Source: Mucilaginibacter auburnensis
GTDB lineage: Bacteria > Bacteroidota > Bacteroidia > Sphingobacteriales > Sphingobacteriaceae
DNA: 64,000 nucleotides
Direction: 5' to 3'
Assembly: GCF_002797815.1 (NCBI RefSeq)
Contig: NZ_PGFJ01000001.1
Span: 186,001 to 250,000, forward strand
Below the pieces are notes generated by a model. The model did not search any database. It was given only the letters and a program-made list of their open reading frames with translations, and was not told the DNA's origin. Shown here piece by piece: positions 8,126 through 17,064 of this stretch (position 1 is its first letter; each line of letters begins with the position of its first letter). The position numbers and the translations under genes were made by a program.

Positions 8126-8412
8126 AAATCATTGTATTTCAAGCCCGATTAGATAGTCTTTAAAAAATAGGCTACTTGTATACTACGAATATATACAGAA
8201 CATTGATAAAAATCAGGGAATGAAACATTATATACCGGTAGCAAATTTCTTCGCCTAATAAAATATGGTAGCTACCCATTTTGCTGTGCGATAAGTGAAA
8301 AATCAACCTTGATTTTTGAAAATACCCCTCCAATAGCTCATATATATAAGAATATGGCTTTTGTTGTTGTGCCGATGGCTGCTTAACAACTACAGTATGT
8401 TATGTTTGATAG

Positions 8413-8460
8413 GGTGTCCGTCCGCAAGAGATGCGGACACTAAACGGACGGACGGACACA
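8413..8460. repeat. CCGT hairpin element, family C copy 4
   Basis: The left arm GGTGTCCGTCCGCA and the right arm ACGGACGGACGGACAC enclose a different loop (AGAGATGCGGACACTAA) that carries an extra GCGGACAC. The arms match the other copies but the centre has diverged. Confidence 0.8.
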
Positions 8461-8595
8461 CAATGTTTTACTTGAATATGCAACTGAGGGTTATATTCAT
8501 TACAAAAGTACGGAAAAGTTTTTACAAGACAAAGGAAATAATTATATAAATAATTGATATATAGATAATTATGGAATAAAGCTTATGCCATTGAA

Positions 8596-8643
8596 GGTGT
8601 CCGTCCGTCCGCAGGTGACGGTGTATCCGGACGGACGGACACC
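8596..8643. repeat. CCGT hairpin element, family C copy 5
   Basis: Two perfect 16-base arms, GGTGTCCGTCCGTCCG (8596-8611) and its reverse complement (8628-8643), around a 16-base loop. It lies 108 bases upstream of eboD. Confidence 0.85.
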
Positions 8644-8750
8644 CTTAACCTACCCGCCACTGACTATTTCTTTTCCTAAACTTCTATTTTTTCGTCAAAT
8701 TTTTGATATAGAATGGTAGTAGTTATAAAAATCGGATATTAGCATTTGAT

Positions 8751-9914
8751 ATGGAATATTTGCAGCAGACCTTCAGTGTGAAGTTTGAGTACAAGGTCTT
8801 TTTTACTTCGGGGCTATTTGATTTGGGCAATACCTGCATGGAAGATTTCCTTCTGGATAACGCCACTACAGAGTCGGTAAAGAAAATACTGTTTGTGGTT
8901 GATGAGGATGTGATGAAGGCCACAACAGGCTTAGCCGATAAGATACGCCGCTACTTCTCCATCCACAAAGGCGCGCAACTGGTACCTGACCTGATACTTG
9001 TTCCGGGTGGCGAGAGCGTTAAAAACAATGAGGATCACTTCCATAACTTTTTAAATAAAATTAACGAATACGGTATTGACCGCCACTCGTATGTTGCTGC
9101 CATTGGCGGTGGCTCTGTGCTTGATATGGCAGGTTATGCCGCTGCCGTTGCGCACCGTGGCATTAAACATATCCGCATACCTACAACCGTACTGGCGCAG
9201 AATGATTCGGGCGTTGGCGTCAAGAACAGCATTAACTACTTCGGCAAAAAGAACTTTTTAGGCACGTTTGCACCACCTGTAGCCGTATTTAATGACGATA
9301 ACTTTTTGCTGACCTTAGGTAACCGCGACTGGCGCTCGGGCATTGCCGAAGCCATTAAGGTATCGTTAATAAAGGACCCTGTGTTTTTTGAGTGGCTGGA
9401 GCAAAATGCAGAGGCGCTAACCGCAAGGGATATGGAGGCTATGCGCTACCTCATTAAACGTTGCGCGCAGCTGCATCTTAACCACATAGCCAGCGGCGAT
9501 CCGTTTGAAAAAGGTTCGTCGCGCCCATTGGATTTTGGCCATTGGAGCGCGCACAAACTGGAACAGTTAACCAACTTTGAAGTATTGCACGGCGAGGCGG
9601 TAGCCATGGGTTTGGCTTTAGATACCATGTATTCAAACCTGGCGGGCTTTTTATCTGCTGAGGAAACACAGCGGGTTATAGCATTGATAAAAAAGATAGG
9701 CTTTGCCATTACCCACCCGTTACTGGAAGTAGCATCTGACGATAGCCCGATATTGGTTGGTTTGAACGAGTTTAGAGAGCACCTGGGCGGGCAACTCACC
9801 ATTATGCTGCTTAAACGGATAGGCGAAGGCTTTGAAGTGCACGATATTGATACCGACATATTAAGACAAGCCGGCGAGGCTATAAATGAATACGCTGCCT
9901 TAAACCCGGCGTAA
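8751..9914 (+). CDS. eboD: EboD, 3-dehydroquinate-synthase-like cyclase
   Basis: A 387-residue member of the sugar-phosphate cyclase superfamily. The NAD-binding GGGSVLDMAGYAA (residues 119-131) and the metal ligands Glu200 (GIAEAIK), His264 (DFGHWSAH) and His280 (LHGEAVAMG) are conserved, so it is likely an active Zn/NAD cyclase. In ebo clusters this protein is distinct from housekeeping AroB, and its substrate is not established. It follows the repeat island rather than eboC and probably has its own transcription start. The spacing to eboE is 11 bases. Confidence 0.88.
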   Translation: MEYLQQTFSVKFEYKVFFTSGLFDLGNTCMEDFLLDNATTESVKKILFVVDEDVMKATTGLADKIRRYFSIHKGAQLVPDLILVPGGESVKNNEDHFHNFLNKINEYGIDRHSYVAAIGGGSVLDMAGYAAAVAHRGIKHIRIPTTVLAQNDSGVGVKNSINYFGKKNFLGTFAPPVAVFNDDNFLLTLGNRDWRSGIAEAIKVSLIKDPVFFEWLEQNAEALTARDMEAMRYLIKRCAQLHLNHIASGDPFEKGSSRPLDFGHWSAHKLEQLTNFEVLHGEAVAMGLALDTMYSNLAGFLSAEETQRVIALIKKIGFAITHPLLEVASDDSPILVGLNEFREHLGGQLTIMLLKRIGEGFEVHDIDTDILRQAGEAINEYAALNPA

Positions 9915-9925
9915 AACCATCCACC

Positions 9926-11131
9926 ATGCAAACACCACAGGGACATTTAACCTATTGCACCAATATCCATCCCGGCGAGAACTGGGAAGGGCATTTTGCT
10001 GCTTTACAGCGCAACTTTCCATCTATCAAAGCGCAGGTATGCCCTGATGTGCCAATGGGCTTAGGCTTAAGGTTATCGCACGAGGCAAGTTTAGCCCTAC
10101 AGCACACGGAACAGCTAAATGAATTTAAGCAATGGCTAAAGGATAATGATGCCTATGTGTTTACCATGAACGGTTTCCCGTACGGTGAGTTTCATAATGT
10201 TGAGGTGAAGGACCAGGTACACGCACCCGATTGGACCACGCATGAGCGTTTGGACTACACGGTTAGGATGTTCCGCATACTGGCGCAACTGCTGCCTGAA
10301 GGGATGGAAGGCGGTATATCCACCTCGCCTATCAGCTACCGTTACTGGCACAATACGCCACCGCTTCTTGCTGATGCTACCAAAACAGGAACAGCTAACA
10401 TTTTAAAAGTAGCCAGGGAACTCATCAGCATTGAGCACCATGGTGGCCCTTACATGCACCTGGATATTGAACCCGAACCGGATGGCATTTTAGAGAGCGG
10501 ACCTGAATATATTGAATGGTACACCAATGTACTCTTACCACAGGGTAAGCCGTTTATTGCAGAAACATTTGGGGTAAACACTGAAGAAGCTGAGCGGCTA
10601 ATTAAACGGCACATTTGTTTGTGTTATGATGTTTGCCACTTCGCCATAGGTTTTGAGCCGCATCAGCAAATAATTGAGGAGTTGGAGCATAAAGGGCTTA
10701 AAGTAGGCAAGATACAAATTAGCGCAGCCCTTAAAGCCGCATTGCCCCAACAGCCCAAAGAGCGTAGAGCTATACTGGACACCTTTGAAAAATTTAACGA
10801 GCCAACCTATCTGCATCAGGTAATAGCCAAAACTAACAAGGGTGAGCTTTTGCGCTATCGCGACCTGCCATCGGCATTAAATGATGGCTTGAATGCTGAT
10901 GTAACCGAATGGCGGGCGCATTTCCATGTGCCTATCTTTACTGACGAGTTAGGCCTGCTGCAATCCACCCAAAGCGATATTGCTGAAGTGTTGAACATCA
11001 ATAAAACCCAGCAATTCAGCACTCACTTAGAGGTAGAAACCTACACCTGGGGCGTACTGCCCGATGAAAAGAAGCTCCCCATGGATGATTCTATTGCAAG
11101 AGAACTGAACTGGGTGGCTAATATTTTATAA
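9926..11131 (+). CDS. eboE: EboE, TIM-barrel metabolite traffic protein
   Basis: A 401-residue soluble protein with the look of a xylose-isomerase/sugar-phosphate-isomerase-type TIM barrel. It contains the typical EboE opening HLTYCTNIHPGENW, the stretch MNGFPYGEFHNVEVKDQVH, and acidic/histidine sites that could bind metal (SIEHHGGPYMHLDIEPEPDG, CYDVCHFAIGF). Family work links it to precursor transport or maturation in scytonemin-type clusters; the reaction is unknown. It follows eboD by 11 bases and converges on the SIMPL gene. Confidence 0.88.
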   Translation: MQTPQGHLTYCTNIHPGENWEGHFAALQRNFPSIKAQVCPDVPMGLGLRLSHEASLALQHTEQLNEFKQWLKDNDAYVFTMNGFPYGEFHNVEVKDQVHAPDWTTHERLDYTVRMFRILAQLLPEGMEGGISTSPISYRYWHNTPPLLADATKTGTANILKVARELISIEHHGGPYMHLDIEPEPDGILESGPEYIEWYTNVLLPQGKPFIAETFGVNTEEAERLIKRHICLCYDVCHFAIGFEPHQQIIEELEHKGLKVGKIQISAALKAALPQQPKERRAILDTFEKFNEPTYLHQVIAKTNKGELLRYRDLPSALNDGLNADVTEWRAHFHVPIFTDELGLLQSTQSDIAEVLNINKTQQFSTHLEVETYTWGVLPDEKKLPMDDSIARELNWVANIL

Positions 11132-11140
11132 CCCAATACC

Positions 11141-11872
11141 TCAATCGGCCTGAAACTCCATCCGGATGGTGATGGAGCCCGTTTTGTTACGACTCGAGGT
11201 ATTAAACGCACCACCATAGCTGTAATCTTCGTTGCTGTTCTTCCCGGTTATCTGGAACACGCCCATGTTGGCTTTCTTCAATTTACCTAAACTGCTACCT
11301 GCGTTTTTGGCAATCGCCTCTGCACGTGCTTTAGCATCGGCACTGGCTTGCGCTAACAGTTCCATCTTAACGTTTTTAAGCTGTGTGTTATAAAACCTTG
11401 GCGGGGTTGAATTAAACTCTATACCGCCCTGTATAAGTTCAGTAGCCTCGCGAGACAGTTTGTCTACCTTGTCAACGTTCTTTGATTCAACAGTTACGGT
11501 TTGTGTAAGGTTATAGCCATTAAACCGCTGACCCATAAACCTGCCGTTGGCATCCATCTCGCTGGTAAAATCTTTATTGATGTTTACTGATGAGAATACT
11601 ACCTCGTTAGCGGCAATATCCATTTTGGCCAGGTAGGCTTTGATAGTTGCTTCATCATTCTTCAAATCAGCATAAGCCGCTTTAAGGTCGAATGACTTAC
11701 GCGAGTAGCTGCCGCTCCAAACAATGAGGTCGCTGTTAAAGTCTTTTTCGGCAAGGCCGGTAACAACAATGGTCTCGGTAGTGGTTGAGCGATATTTATA
11801 TGCCCTTGCAACAATAGCAAAAGCAATTATAGCACAAACACCAACAATGGCAGCGGTAATGTAATTTCTCAT
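11141..11872 (-). CDS. SIMPL (DUF541) domain protein
   Basis: A 243-residue protein with one N-terminal hydrophobic helix (residues 5-23) that could be a signal anchor, followed by a SIMPL/DUF541 domain: IVVTGLAEKDF at the start, then AQASADAKARAEAIAKNAG and a final beta strand TGSITIRMEFQ. Most of the protein would be periplasmic. The role of the family is poorly defined. It ends 10 bases from the convergent eboE stop. Confidence 0.85.
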   Translation of the reverse strand: MRNYITAAIVGVCAIIAFAIVARAYKYRSTTTETIVVTGLAEKDFNSDLIVWSGSYSRKSFDLKAAYADLKNDEATIKAYLAKMDIAANEVVFSSVNINKDFTSEMDANGRFMGQRFNGYNLTQTVTVESKNVDKVDKLSREATELIQGGIEFNSTPPRFYNTQLKNVKMELLAQASADAKARAEAIAKNAGSSLGKLKKANMGVFQITGKNSNEDYSYGGAFNTSSRNKTGSITIRMEFQAD

Positions 11873-11951
11873 CAGCTTTATTTTATATAAAATATATAAA
11901 CGCTGTGATTGTTTGAAGGTTTAAAAGTTTAACGGCTTCTTAAATTTATAC

Positions 11952-12971
11952 TTAAGACAATGTAAGCTCACCGCGCAGGTCAACTTCCATCCACTCCTTA
12001 ACCTGTTGCGGATCATTTGACTGGCCCAGCAGATACATCATTTTAGTAACGGCAGCTTCGTAGGTCATGTCGTAACCGTTAGCTACGCCAATATCTTTTA
12101 ACTGCTTACTGGTTTCGTAACGTCCCAGTTCAACGGTGCCCACTTTACATTGCGATATATCAACCACAACCTTACCGCTGTCAATGGCTTTTTTAAGCAG
12201 GTCAATAAACCATTGGTCGGTAGTAGTATTACCTGCACCAAAGGTTTCCATTACAATTCCGCGTACATCGGCACCTAAAATGGCTTCAACAGCCTTTGGC
12301 CCTATGCCCGGGAATAATTTAAGCACAGCCACGTCATTAGCGAGCGTATTGTGTATAACCAATGGACCTTCTGTTGGCTGACGAATATCATTTATACTAA
12401 ATCGCAAATGTACGCCCGATTCGGCCAGTATTGGGTAGTTGGGCGAACGGAACGCCTCAAATTTTGATGAATTGTATTTAAATGAGCGGTTACCACGGAA
12501 TAGTTTATAATCAAAGTAGATACAAACCTCAGGAACGCGGGCACGGTCATTCTTTTTAGCGTTAGCGATCTCAATGGCCGTCATCAAGTTCTCCTTCGCA
12601 TCGGTACGTATAGCGCTGATAGGCAGCTGTGAGCCGGTGAACACTACAGGTTTACCTAAGTTCTCCAGCATGAAACTCATGGCCGAAGCTGTGAATGCCA
12701 TCGTATCTGAGCCGTGCAGAATAACAAAGCCATCTACATCATCATAATGATCGGCAATAAGCGAGGCCAGTTCGCTCCATATCTGCGGGTTCATGTTTGA
12801 CGAGTCAATGATCTCATCAAACGAGTGTACTTTTATTTTACAATTAAGTTTTTCTAACTCGGGCACATTATCCATAATCTGCTCAAAGTTGATGGGCTTA
12901 AGCACTTTGGTAACGGGATCGGTCATCATACCTATTGTCCCTCCGGTATAGATGATAAGTATTTGGCTCAT
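11952..12971 (-). CDS. ansA: L-asparaginase, type I
   Basis: It hydrolyses asparagine to aspartate and ammonia in the cytoplasm. The N-terminal catalytic site IYTGGTIGM (first nucleophile Thr12) and the second site LHGSDTMAFTASAMSFML are intact, and there is no signal peptide, which fits the cytoplasmic type I class. The length of 339 residues is normal. It is followed on the same strand by the SIMPL gene after 79 bases and preceded by tatD with a 33-base gap. Confidence 0.93.
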   Translation of the reverse strand: MSQILIIYTGGTIGMMTDPVTKVLKPINFEQIMDNVPELEKLNCKIKVHSFDEIIDSSNMNPQIWSELASLIADHYDDVDGFVILHGSDTMAFTASAMSFMLENLGKPVVFTGSQLPISAIRTDAKENLMTAIEIANAKKNDRARVPEVCIYFDYKLFRGNRSFKYNSSKFEAFRSPNYPILAESGVHLRFSINDIRQPTEGPLVIHNTLANDVAVLKLFPGIGPKAVEAILGADVRGIVMETFGAGNTTTDQWFIDLLKKAIDSGKVVVDISQCKVGTVELGRYETSKQLKDIGVANGYDMTYEAAVTKMMYLLGQSNDPQQVKEWMEVDLRGELTLS

Positions 12972-13004
12972 TTAATCAGGATAATTTAGTTTTACAAGGT
13001 GGGT

Positions 13005-13769
13005 TCACACACCGAATATTTGTTTTGAATTAGCGGTAGTTATGTTCGCCACCGTTTCAAGGTCTGTTTGATAAATTTCTGCTACCTTTTGCGCAACATA
13101 TATCAAATACGAACTCTCATTAGGTTTACCCCTGTGCGGAACCGGCGAAAGATACGGAGAATCCGTTTCTAAAACGATATGGCCTAGATCTATTTGCTGT
13201 AAAAATTTGTCCAGTCCACCGTTTTTATAGGTAACCACACCACCAATACCCAGGTAAAAACCAAGGTCAATGGCACGTTGAGCCTGCTCATGGTTACCGG
13301 TAAAGCAATGGAAAATACCGCGAAGCAGATCGTCTTTTTCCTCTTCTAACACTTCAAAAGTTTCGTTGAAGGCTTCGCGGCAATGTATAACGATAGGCAG
13401 CCCGAGGCTTTTAGCCCAGGCTATTTGTTGCTTAAATGCCTGCACCTGGTCGGTAAGGTTGGTTTTATCCCAATACAGGTCAATGCCAATTTCGCCAATG
13501 GCGTATAAGGTGCCAACATTGCTTTGTTTAATAGCCTCCAGTTCTGTTTGCCAATCACCTTTTACAGAGCAGGGATGCATACCCAACATAGGGAAACAGG
13601 CTTCAGGATAGGCATGTATAAGCTCATTTATTTTACTTACCGAAGCCAGATCCACATTAGGCAAAAACAGCCTGCTAACACCGTTATCAAAACAACGCTG
13701 CATTAGCCCGACTCGTTTACCGGCATCCTGCTCATAGTATAAATGGGTATGCGTATCGGTGAGTATCAT
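13005..13769 (-). CDS. TatD family deoxyribonuclease
   Basis: A 254-residue metal-dependent hydrolase with the full TatD pattern: DTHTHLY at the N-terminus, AIGEIGIDLYWDKT, IVIHCREAF, GIFHCFTGN and LETDSPYLSP near the end. TatD proteins are 3'-5' DNA exonucleases with a role in repair. The open frame extends to 13826, but that extension crosses a transcription terminator, so I place the start at the ATG at 13769 (MILTDTHTH). Confidence 0.93.
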   Translation of the reverse strand: MILTDTHTHLYYEQDAGKRVGLMQRCFDNGVSRLFLPNVDLASVSKINELIHAYPEACFPMLGMHPCSVKGDWQTELEAIKQSNVGTLYAIGEIGIDLYWDKTNLTDQVQAFKQQIAWAKSLGLPIVIHCREAFNETFEVLEEEKDDLLRGIFHCFTGNHEQAQRAIDLGFYLGIGGVVTYKNGGLDKFLQQIDLGHIVLETDSPYLSPVPHRGKPNESSYLIYVAQKVAEIYQTDLETVANITTANSKQIFGV

Positions 13770-13774
13770 ACTGC

Positions 13775-13813
13775 AAAAATAAAAAAAGCCTTCCGGTTTT
13801 GCCGGAAAGCTTT
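13775..13813 (-). terminator. Rho-independent terminator after the FKBP gene
   Basis: Arms 13785-13796 and 13802-13813 form a 12-base-pair stem with one mismatch. On the minus strand it is followed by a run of T (TTTTTTTATTTTT). It ends the 13836-14861 gene and separates it from tatD. Confidence 0.8.
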
Positions 13814-13835
13814 GGTTAATGATCAAAATATGACC

Positions 13836-14861
13836 TTATTGTTTTTTTGCCGGAGCTTTTTTTGCTGCCGGGGTAGTTGTTTTTTTAATTGTTGATGTCG
13901 CGGTTGTTTTCTTAGCAACGGTCTTTTTTGCCACCGGCTTTTTAACAGCAGCACGCTTTGCCGGCGCTACCTTTACCAGTTCAACATCAAAACGCAGTGT
14001 AGAATATGGCGCAATATCAGCACCTGCACCTCTTTCGGCATAAGCCAGTTTTGAAGGAATGATAAACGTTGCTTTAGAACCTTCATTCAATAACTGCAAA
14101 CCTTCATCCCAACCCGGTATAACTTCATGCGCGCCTAAAGTAAATGAAATAGGCTCATAAGGGCGACCCTCCTGTTTTATGCCGGCCTTTGCCGCTTCTG
14201 CTTCCAGACTGGTGTCAAACACTTTTCCATCTAACGTACGGCCAAGGTAGTTCACGTAAACAGTATCACCCGGCAACGGTTTGCGTTTAGTACTTGCTTG
14301 CGTAATGGCATACTTAAGGCCCGAAGGCGTAGTTTTAAGTACAAGCTTATTATCGGCAATATAACCAGCCATTTTACCGGTTTCTTCCTCACCTAATTTA
14401 GCCATAGCCGCGCGCTCTGCTTCCAAAACTTTATTACGCTCGGCCATTGCTTCGTCTAATGATTGTACCTTTTCAATTTTAATGTACATCATCAAGCTGC
14501 TGCCTTTGGGAAAAAAGGGCGGGCGTTTGTCTTCATTATCCTTGAAAATAGTGTCAGATGGTACTTTAACCACGGCACTGTCTTTATCAGCCAATAATGT
14601 AAATACATCCATCAAGTCGCCCTCTGCCTGTATACGGGCCTGAAATGGGCGACCAACGGTATATGAACTCATCAAAACAGAATCTTTATCTGTTTTTTGT
14701 ACCATGTTGAAAGTAATGACCTGGTCGAGCTTTATTTTCTCGCCGGCATTTGCTTTCACAATTTTATATATGGTACCTTTTGTAGTGCGCTTAAAATCAT
14801 CCTGAGCTTTTGCGCTTAAAACGCACCCAAAAGCAAGGGCCGCTAAAAAAAATCTTTTCAT
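13836..14861 (-). CDS. FKBP-type peptidyl-prolyl isomerase with Lys/Ala-rich tail
   Basis: A secreted or periplasmic protein of 341 residues. The signal peptide MKRFFLAALAFGCVLSAKA ends before Gln-Asp. The FKBP fold is at about residues 180-295, with PGDTVYVNYLGRTLDGKVFD, IPGWDEGLQLLNEGSKATF and IPSKLAYAERG. The N-terminal 160 residues form the dimerisation-like region found in Bacteroidota FKBPs. The last 45 residues are a repetitive Lys/Ala/Thr tail with several AKK and VAKKT units, unusual for an exported isomerase. It sits 49 bases downstream of a paralogue, with a terminator between them. Confidence 0.9.
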   Translation of the reverse strand: MKRFFLAALAFGCVLSAKAQDDFKRTTKGTIYKIVKANAGEKIKLDQVITFNMVQKTDKDSVLMSSYTVGRPFQARIQAEGDLMDVFTLLADKDSAVVKVPSDTIFKDNEDKRPPFFPKGSSLMMYIKIEKVQSLDEAMAERNKVLEAERAAMAKLGEEETGKMAGYIADNKLVLKTTPSGLKYAITQASTKRKPLPGDTVYVNYLGRTLDGKVFDTSLEAEAAKAGIKQEGRPYEPISFTLGAHEVIPGWDEGLQLLNEGSKATFIIPSKLAYAERGAGADIAPYSTLRFDVELVKVAPAKRAAVKKPVAKKTVAKKTTATSTIKKTTTPAAKKAPAKKQ

Positions 14862-14862
14862 A

Positions 14863-14897
14863 ATAAAAAAAGGCCTTCCTTTTTAGTGGAAGGCCAT
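14863..14897 (-). terminator. Rho-independent terminator between the two FKBP genes
   Basis: The perfect arms GGCCTTCC (14872-14879) and GGAAGGCC (14888-14895) are followed on the minus strand by TTTTTTTATTA. It would end the transcript of the upstream lipoprotein FKBP gene. Confidence 0.75.
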
Positions 14898-14909
14898 ATA
14901 GTTGTTTTG

Positions 14910-15830
14910 TTATTTCTTGGGATGAACAATGTCAATCAGTTCCACTTCAAACACTAATGGAGCGTTACCCGGGATAACCTGATTACCTCTTTCGCCATAA
15001 CCTAATGCTGATGGGATGATAAAGGTTGCTTTAGCACCTTTGTTCAACAATTGCAAGCCCTGATCCCAACCGGCTATAACCTGTTGCTGACCAACCGGAA
15101 AACGGATAGGCTGAAAAGGACGCATTTCAATTTGCTGCAGGCCGCCTTTAACAGCTTCTGCTTTAATATTACTGTCAAACACTTTACCGTTAAGTAATTT
15201 ACCTGTGTAATTTACTACAGCTGTATCACCAGGGGCAATTACCGCACCTGTTCCCTGTTTGTTGATCACATAGTATAAACCTGAATCGGTTTTAGCTACA
15301 TTCAACTTATTATCAGCAATGTATTTCTGGATCTTCGCCGGCTCTTGTTTTTTAACCGCATCAACCTGTCCTTTTATGTAAGTTGATATAGTACGTTGAA
15401 ACACCTCATCGGTTAATTTACCCTTTGGTATTACTTTTTCAATTTTAAGGTCGTAGACAACGTATTTGCTGCTTTTAAACTTGTCAGGACGAGGCTGACC
15501 GCCTTTGAAAAGGCTATCGGCTACTATTTTAAAGGTAACGCTATCGCCTTCGCCAACCAGTTTAAGGCCATCCATCATATCGCCTTTAAATTGTGCTGCC
15601 TCAGCAACAAGGTATTGCGGCTGTCCGCCATCGTAAGCATTGTATATTACAGAGTCAGCATCGTTTTTTATTACAAGATATGCTGATACAAAGTCGCCTT
15701 GTTTAATTTTAGTTGAACTTTTTTCGCTGTGGATATCATATAGCAACCCGCTTGGGTCTTGTTTAAATCCACCGTTACATCCTGCAAAGCCAATAGCCGC
15801 AAGTGCTAAAAACATTATGTTTTTCTTCAT
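14910..15830 (-). CDS. FKBP-type peptidyl-prolyl isomerase lipoprotein
   Basis: A 306-residue isomerase with a lipoprotein signal (MKKNIMFLALAAIGFAGC, lipobox Cys18), so it is membrane anchored. The FKBP domain is C-terminal (about residues 195-302): APGDTAVVNYTGKLLNGKVF, VIAGWDQGLQLLNKGAKATF, PSALGYGERG. It is a paralogue of the next gene without the Lys/Ala tail. Its start lies two bases after the stop of the DHH phosphoesterase gene, indicating one transcript. Confidence 0.92.
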   Translation of the reverse strand: MKKNIMFLALAAIGFAGCNGGFKQDPSGLLYDIHSEKSSTKIKQGDFVSAYLVIKNDADSVIYNAYDGGQPQYLVAEAAQFKGDMMDGLKLVGEGDSVTFKIVADSLFKGGQPRPDKFKSSKYVVYDLKIEKVIPKGKLTDEVFQRTISTYIKGQVDAVKKQEPAKIQKYIADNKLNVAKTDSGLYYVINKQGTGAVIAPGDTAVVNYTGKLLNGKVFDSNIKAEAVKGGLQQIEMRPFQPIRFPVGQQQVIAGWDQGLQLLNKGAKATFIIPSALGYGERGNQVIPGNAPLVFEVELIDIVHPKK

Positions 15831-15832
15831 TT

Positions 15833-16843
15833 TTACTGAATTAATAATTTTTTATATTTTGGTAATACTGATTTGAATTGTTCAACAACCTGGTCTATAC
15901 CATCGGTTGATTGTCCTCCTGCCGCGTTGCGATGCCCACCTCCGTTAAAGTAAAGTTTACAGATCTCGTTAGCCGGAAATTCGCCTTTAGAACGTAATGA
16001 CATTTTAACCTGCCCATCACGCTCCACTATAAACGCAGCCAACCTTATGCTTGTTATAGATAGCGCGTAATTTACAATACCTTCGGTATCGCCGGTTTTC
16101 ACATCAAATGCTGCGAGGTCCTGCTTTCTTAATACAATTACCGCTGTATTAAACTCGTGCAACACCTCTAAACAATTGCTAAGGCAATGGCCTAACAAGC
16201 GTATGCGGTTCTCTGATGCGCTGTTGTAAACCAGCTCATGTATGCGCCAGTTAACTGCTCCGGCGTCTATCAGATCAGCAACTACACGGTGTACATCAGA
16301 CGTTGTATTAGGCAACCTGAACGATGCCGAATCCGTCATGATTCCGGTGTATAAGCTGGTTGCTACGTCTTTATTTATATATACTTTATGCCCTAAAACA
16401 TTGGCAATAAAATCATAAACCAATTGCGCGGTAGCGCAGGCATTGATGTTCCAGTGGCGATAATCGTCAAAATCAGCAGGATCAAGGTGATGGTCTATCA
16501 TGATCTTTTTTGCAGCACTTTCACGTACCGGACCTGCCATGTCATTTATACGGTCAAGACTGTTAAAGTCAAGGCAAAAAATAAGGGATGCATTTTCAAT
16601 CAGGGCAAGCGCTTCTTCCTTTGTTTCAGGAAAAACAAGCACTTCTTCATTGCCCGGCATCCATGTTAAAAAATCAGGATAATCGCTCGGAGCAATAACG
16701 CGCGCGTGGTGGCCCAACTGTATCAAATAGTTATACAAACCTAATGACGAGCCTAATGCGTCTCCGTCAGGTTTATGATGGGTGGTGATAACTATTTTTT
16801 GAGGCTGACTTAGCAGATCAATCAGCGCGCCCGTATCTAACAT
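15833..16843 (-). CDS. DHH/DHHA1 phosphoesterase (NrnA-like)
   Basis: A 336-residue enzyme that degrades very short RNAs (nano-RNA) and/or dephosphorylates pAp, as NrnA does in Bacillus. Metal motifs are in order: HHKPDGDALGSS near the N-terminus, LDFNSLDR, IDHHLDPADF (DHH), GIMTDSASFRLPNT, and the DHHA1 glycine motif GGGHRNAAGG near the C-terminus. It is the first gene of a unit with the lipoprotein FKBP gene. Confidence 0.9.
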   Translation of the reverse strand: MLDTGALIDLLSQPQKIVITTHHKPDGDALGSSLGLYNYLIQLGHHARVIAPSDYPDFLTWMPGNEEVLVFPETKEEALALIENASLIFCLDFNSLDRINDMAGPVRESAAKKIMIDHHLDPADFDDYRHWNINACATAQLVYDFIANVLGHKVYINKDVATSLYTGIMTDSASFRLPNTTSDVHRVVADLIDAGAVNWRIHELVYNSASENRIRLLGHCLSNCLEVLHEFNTAVIVLRKQDLAAFDVKTGDTEGIVNYALSITSIRLAAFIVERDGQVKMSLRSKGEFPANEICKLYFNGGGHRNAAGGQSTDGIDQVVEQFKSVLPKYKKLLIQ

Positions 16844-17064
16844 ACTTTTTAAAAAGATGCAAATCTATGTAAATTAAACAGAAAGCATAATTAATAAATT
16901 AAAAAGACTGCTGTAAAATAAAGCCCTAAAGGCTTAGTAAAATTTTTGTTCTTTCAAACCAACCGTTTGTTTATTAAATAAATATGCCTAACTTTACTTG
17001 CTTAGTCGCCCTAAACATTGTCGTTGTAAAAATTGGTATAGGGTTTGTTTGGTACTGTAGAGAT

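Larger units (their letters stand above)
8126..8750. other. AT-rich gap with two family C hairpins, no gene seen
   Basis: Between the VOC gene and eboD lies 625 bases of mostly AT-rich DNA. Apart from family C copies 4 and 5 I see no conserved frame, RNA gene or clear promoter. A promoter for eboDE must lie here if the upstream hairpins stop transcription from eboABC. A short open frame at 8361-8549 crosses a hairpin copy and is not credible. Confidence 0.6.

Noticed and set aside
8361-8549. 62-codon open frame upstream of eboD
   Set aside because: It crosses family C copy 4 and has no family features or credible start context.
6847-8643. Family C repeats as a possible CRISPR array
   Set aside because: Copies are palindromic, irregularly spaced (hundreds of bases) and separated by genes; there are no cas genes.
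8735-8750. TTAGCATTTG before eboD as a -7 promoter box
   Set aside because: It has three rather than two bases between TA and TTTG and no -33 element at a usable distance.
13005-13769. TatD gene as a second eboB
   Set aside because: It lacks the N- and C-terminal extensions of EboB and has standard TatD nuclease motifs and length.
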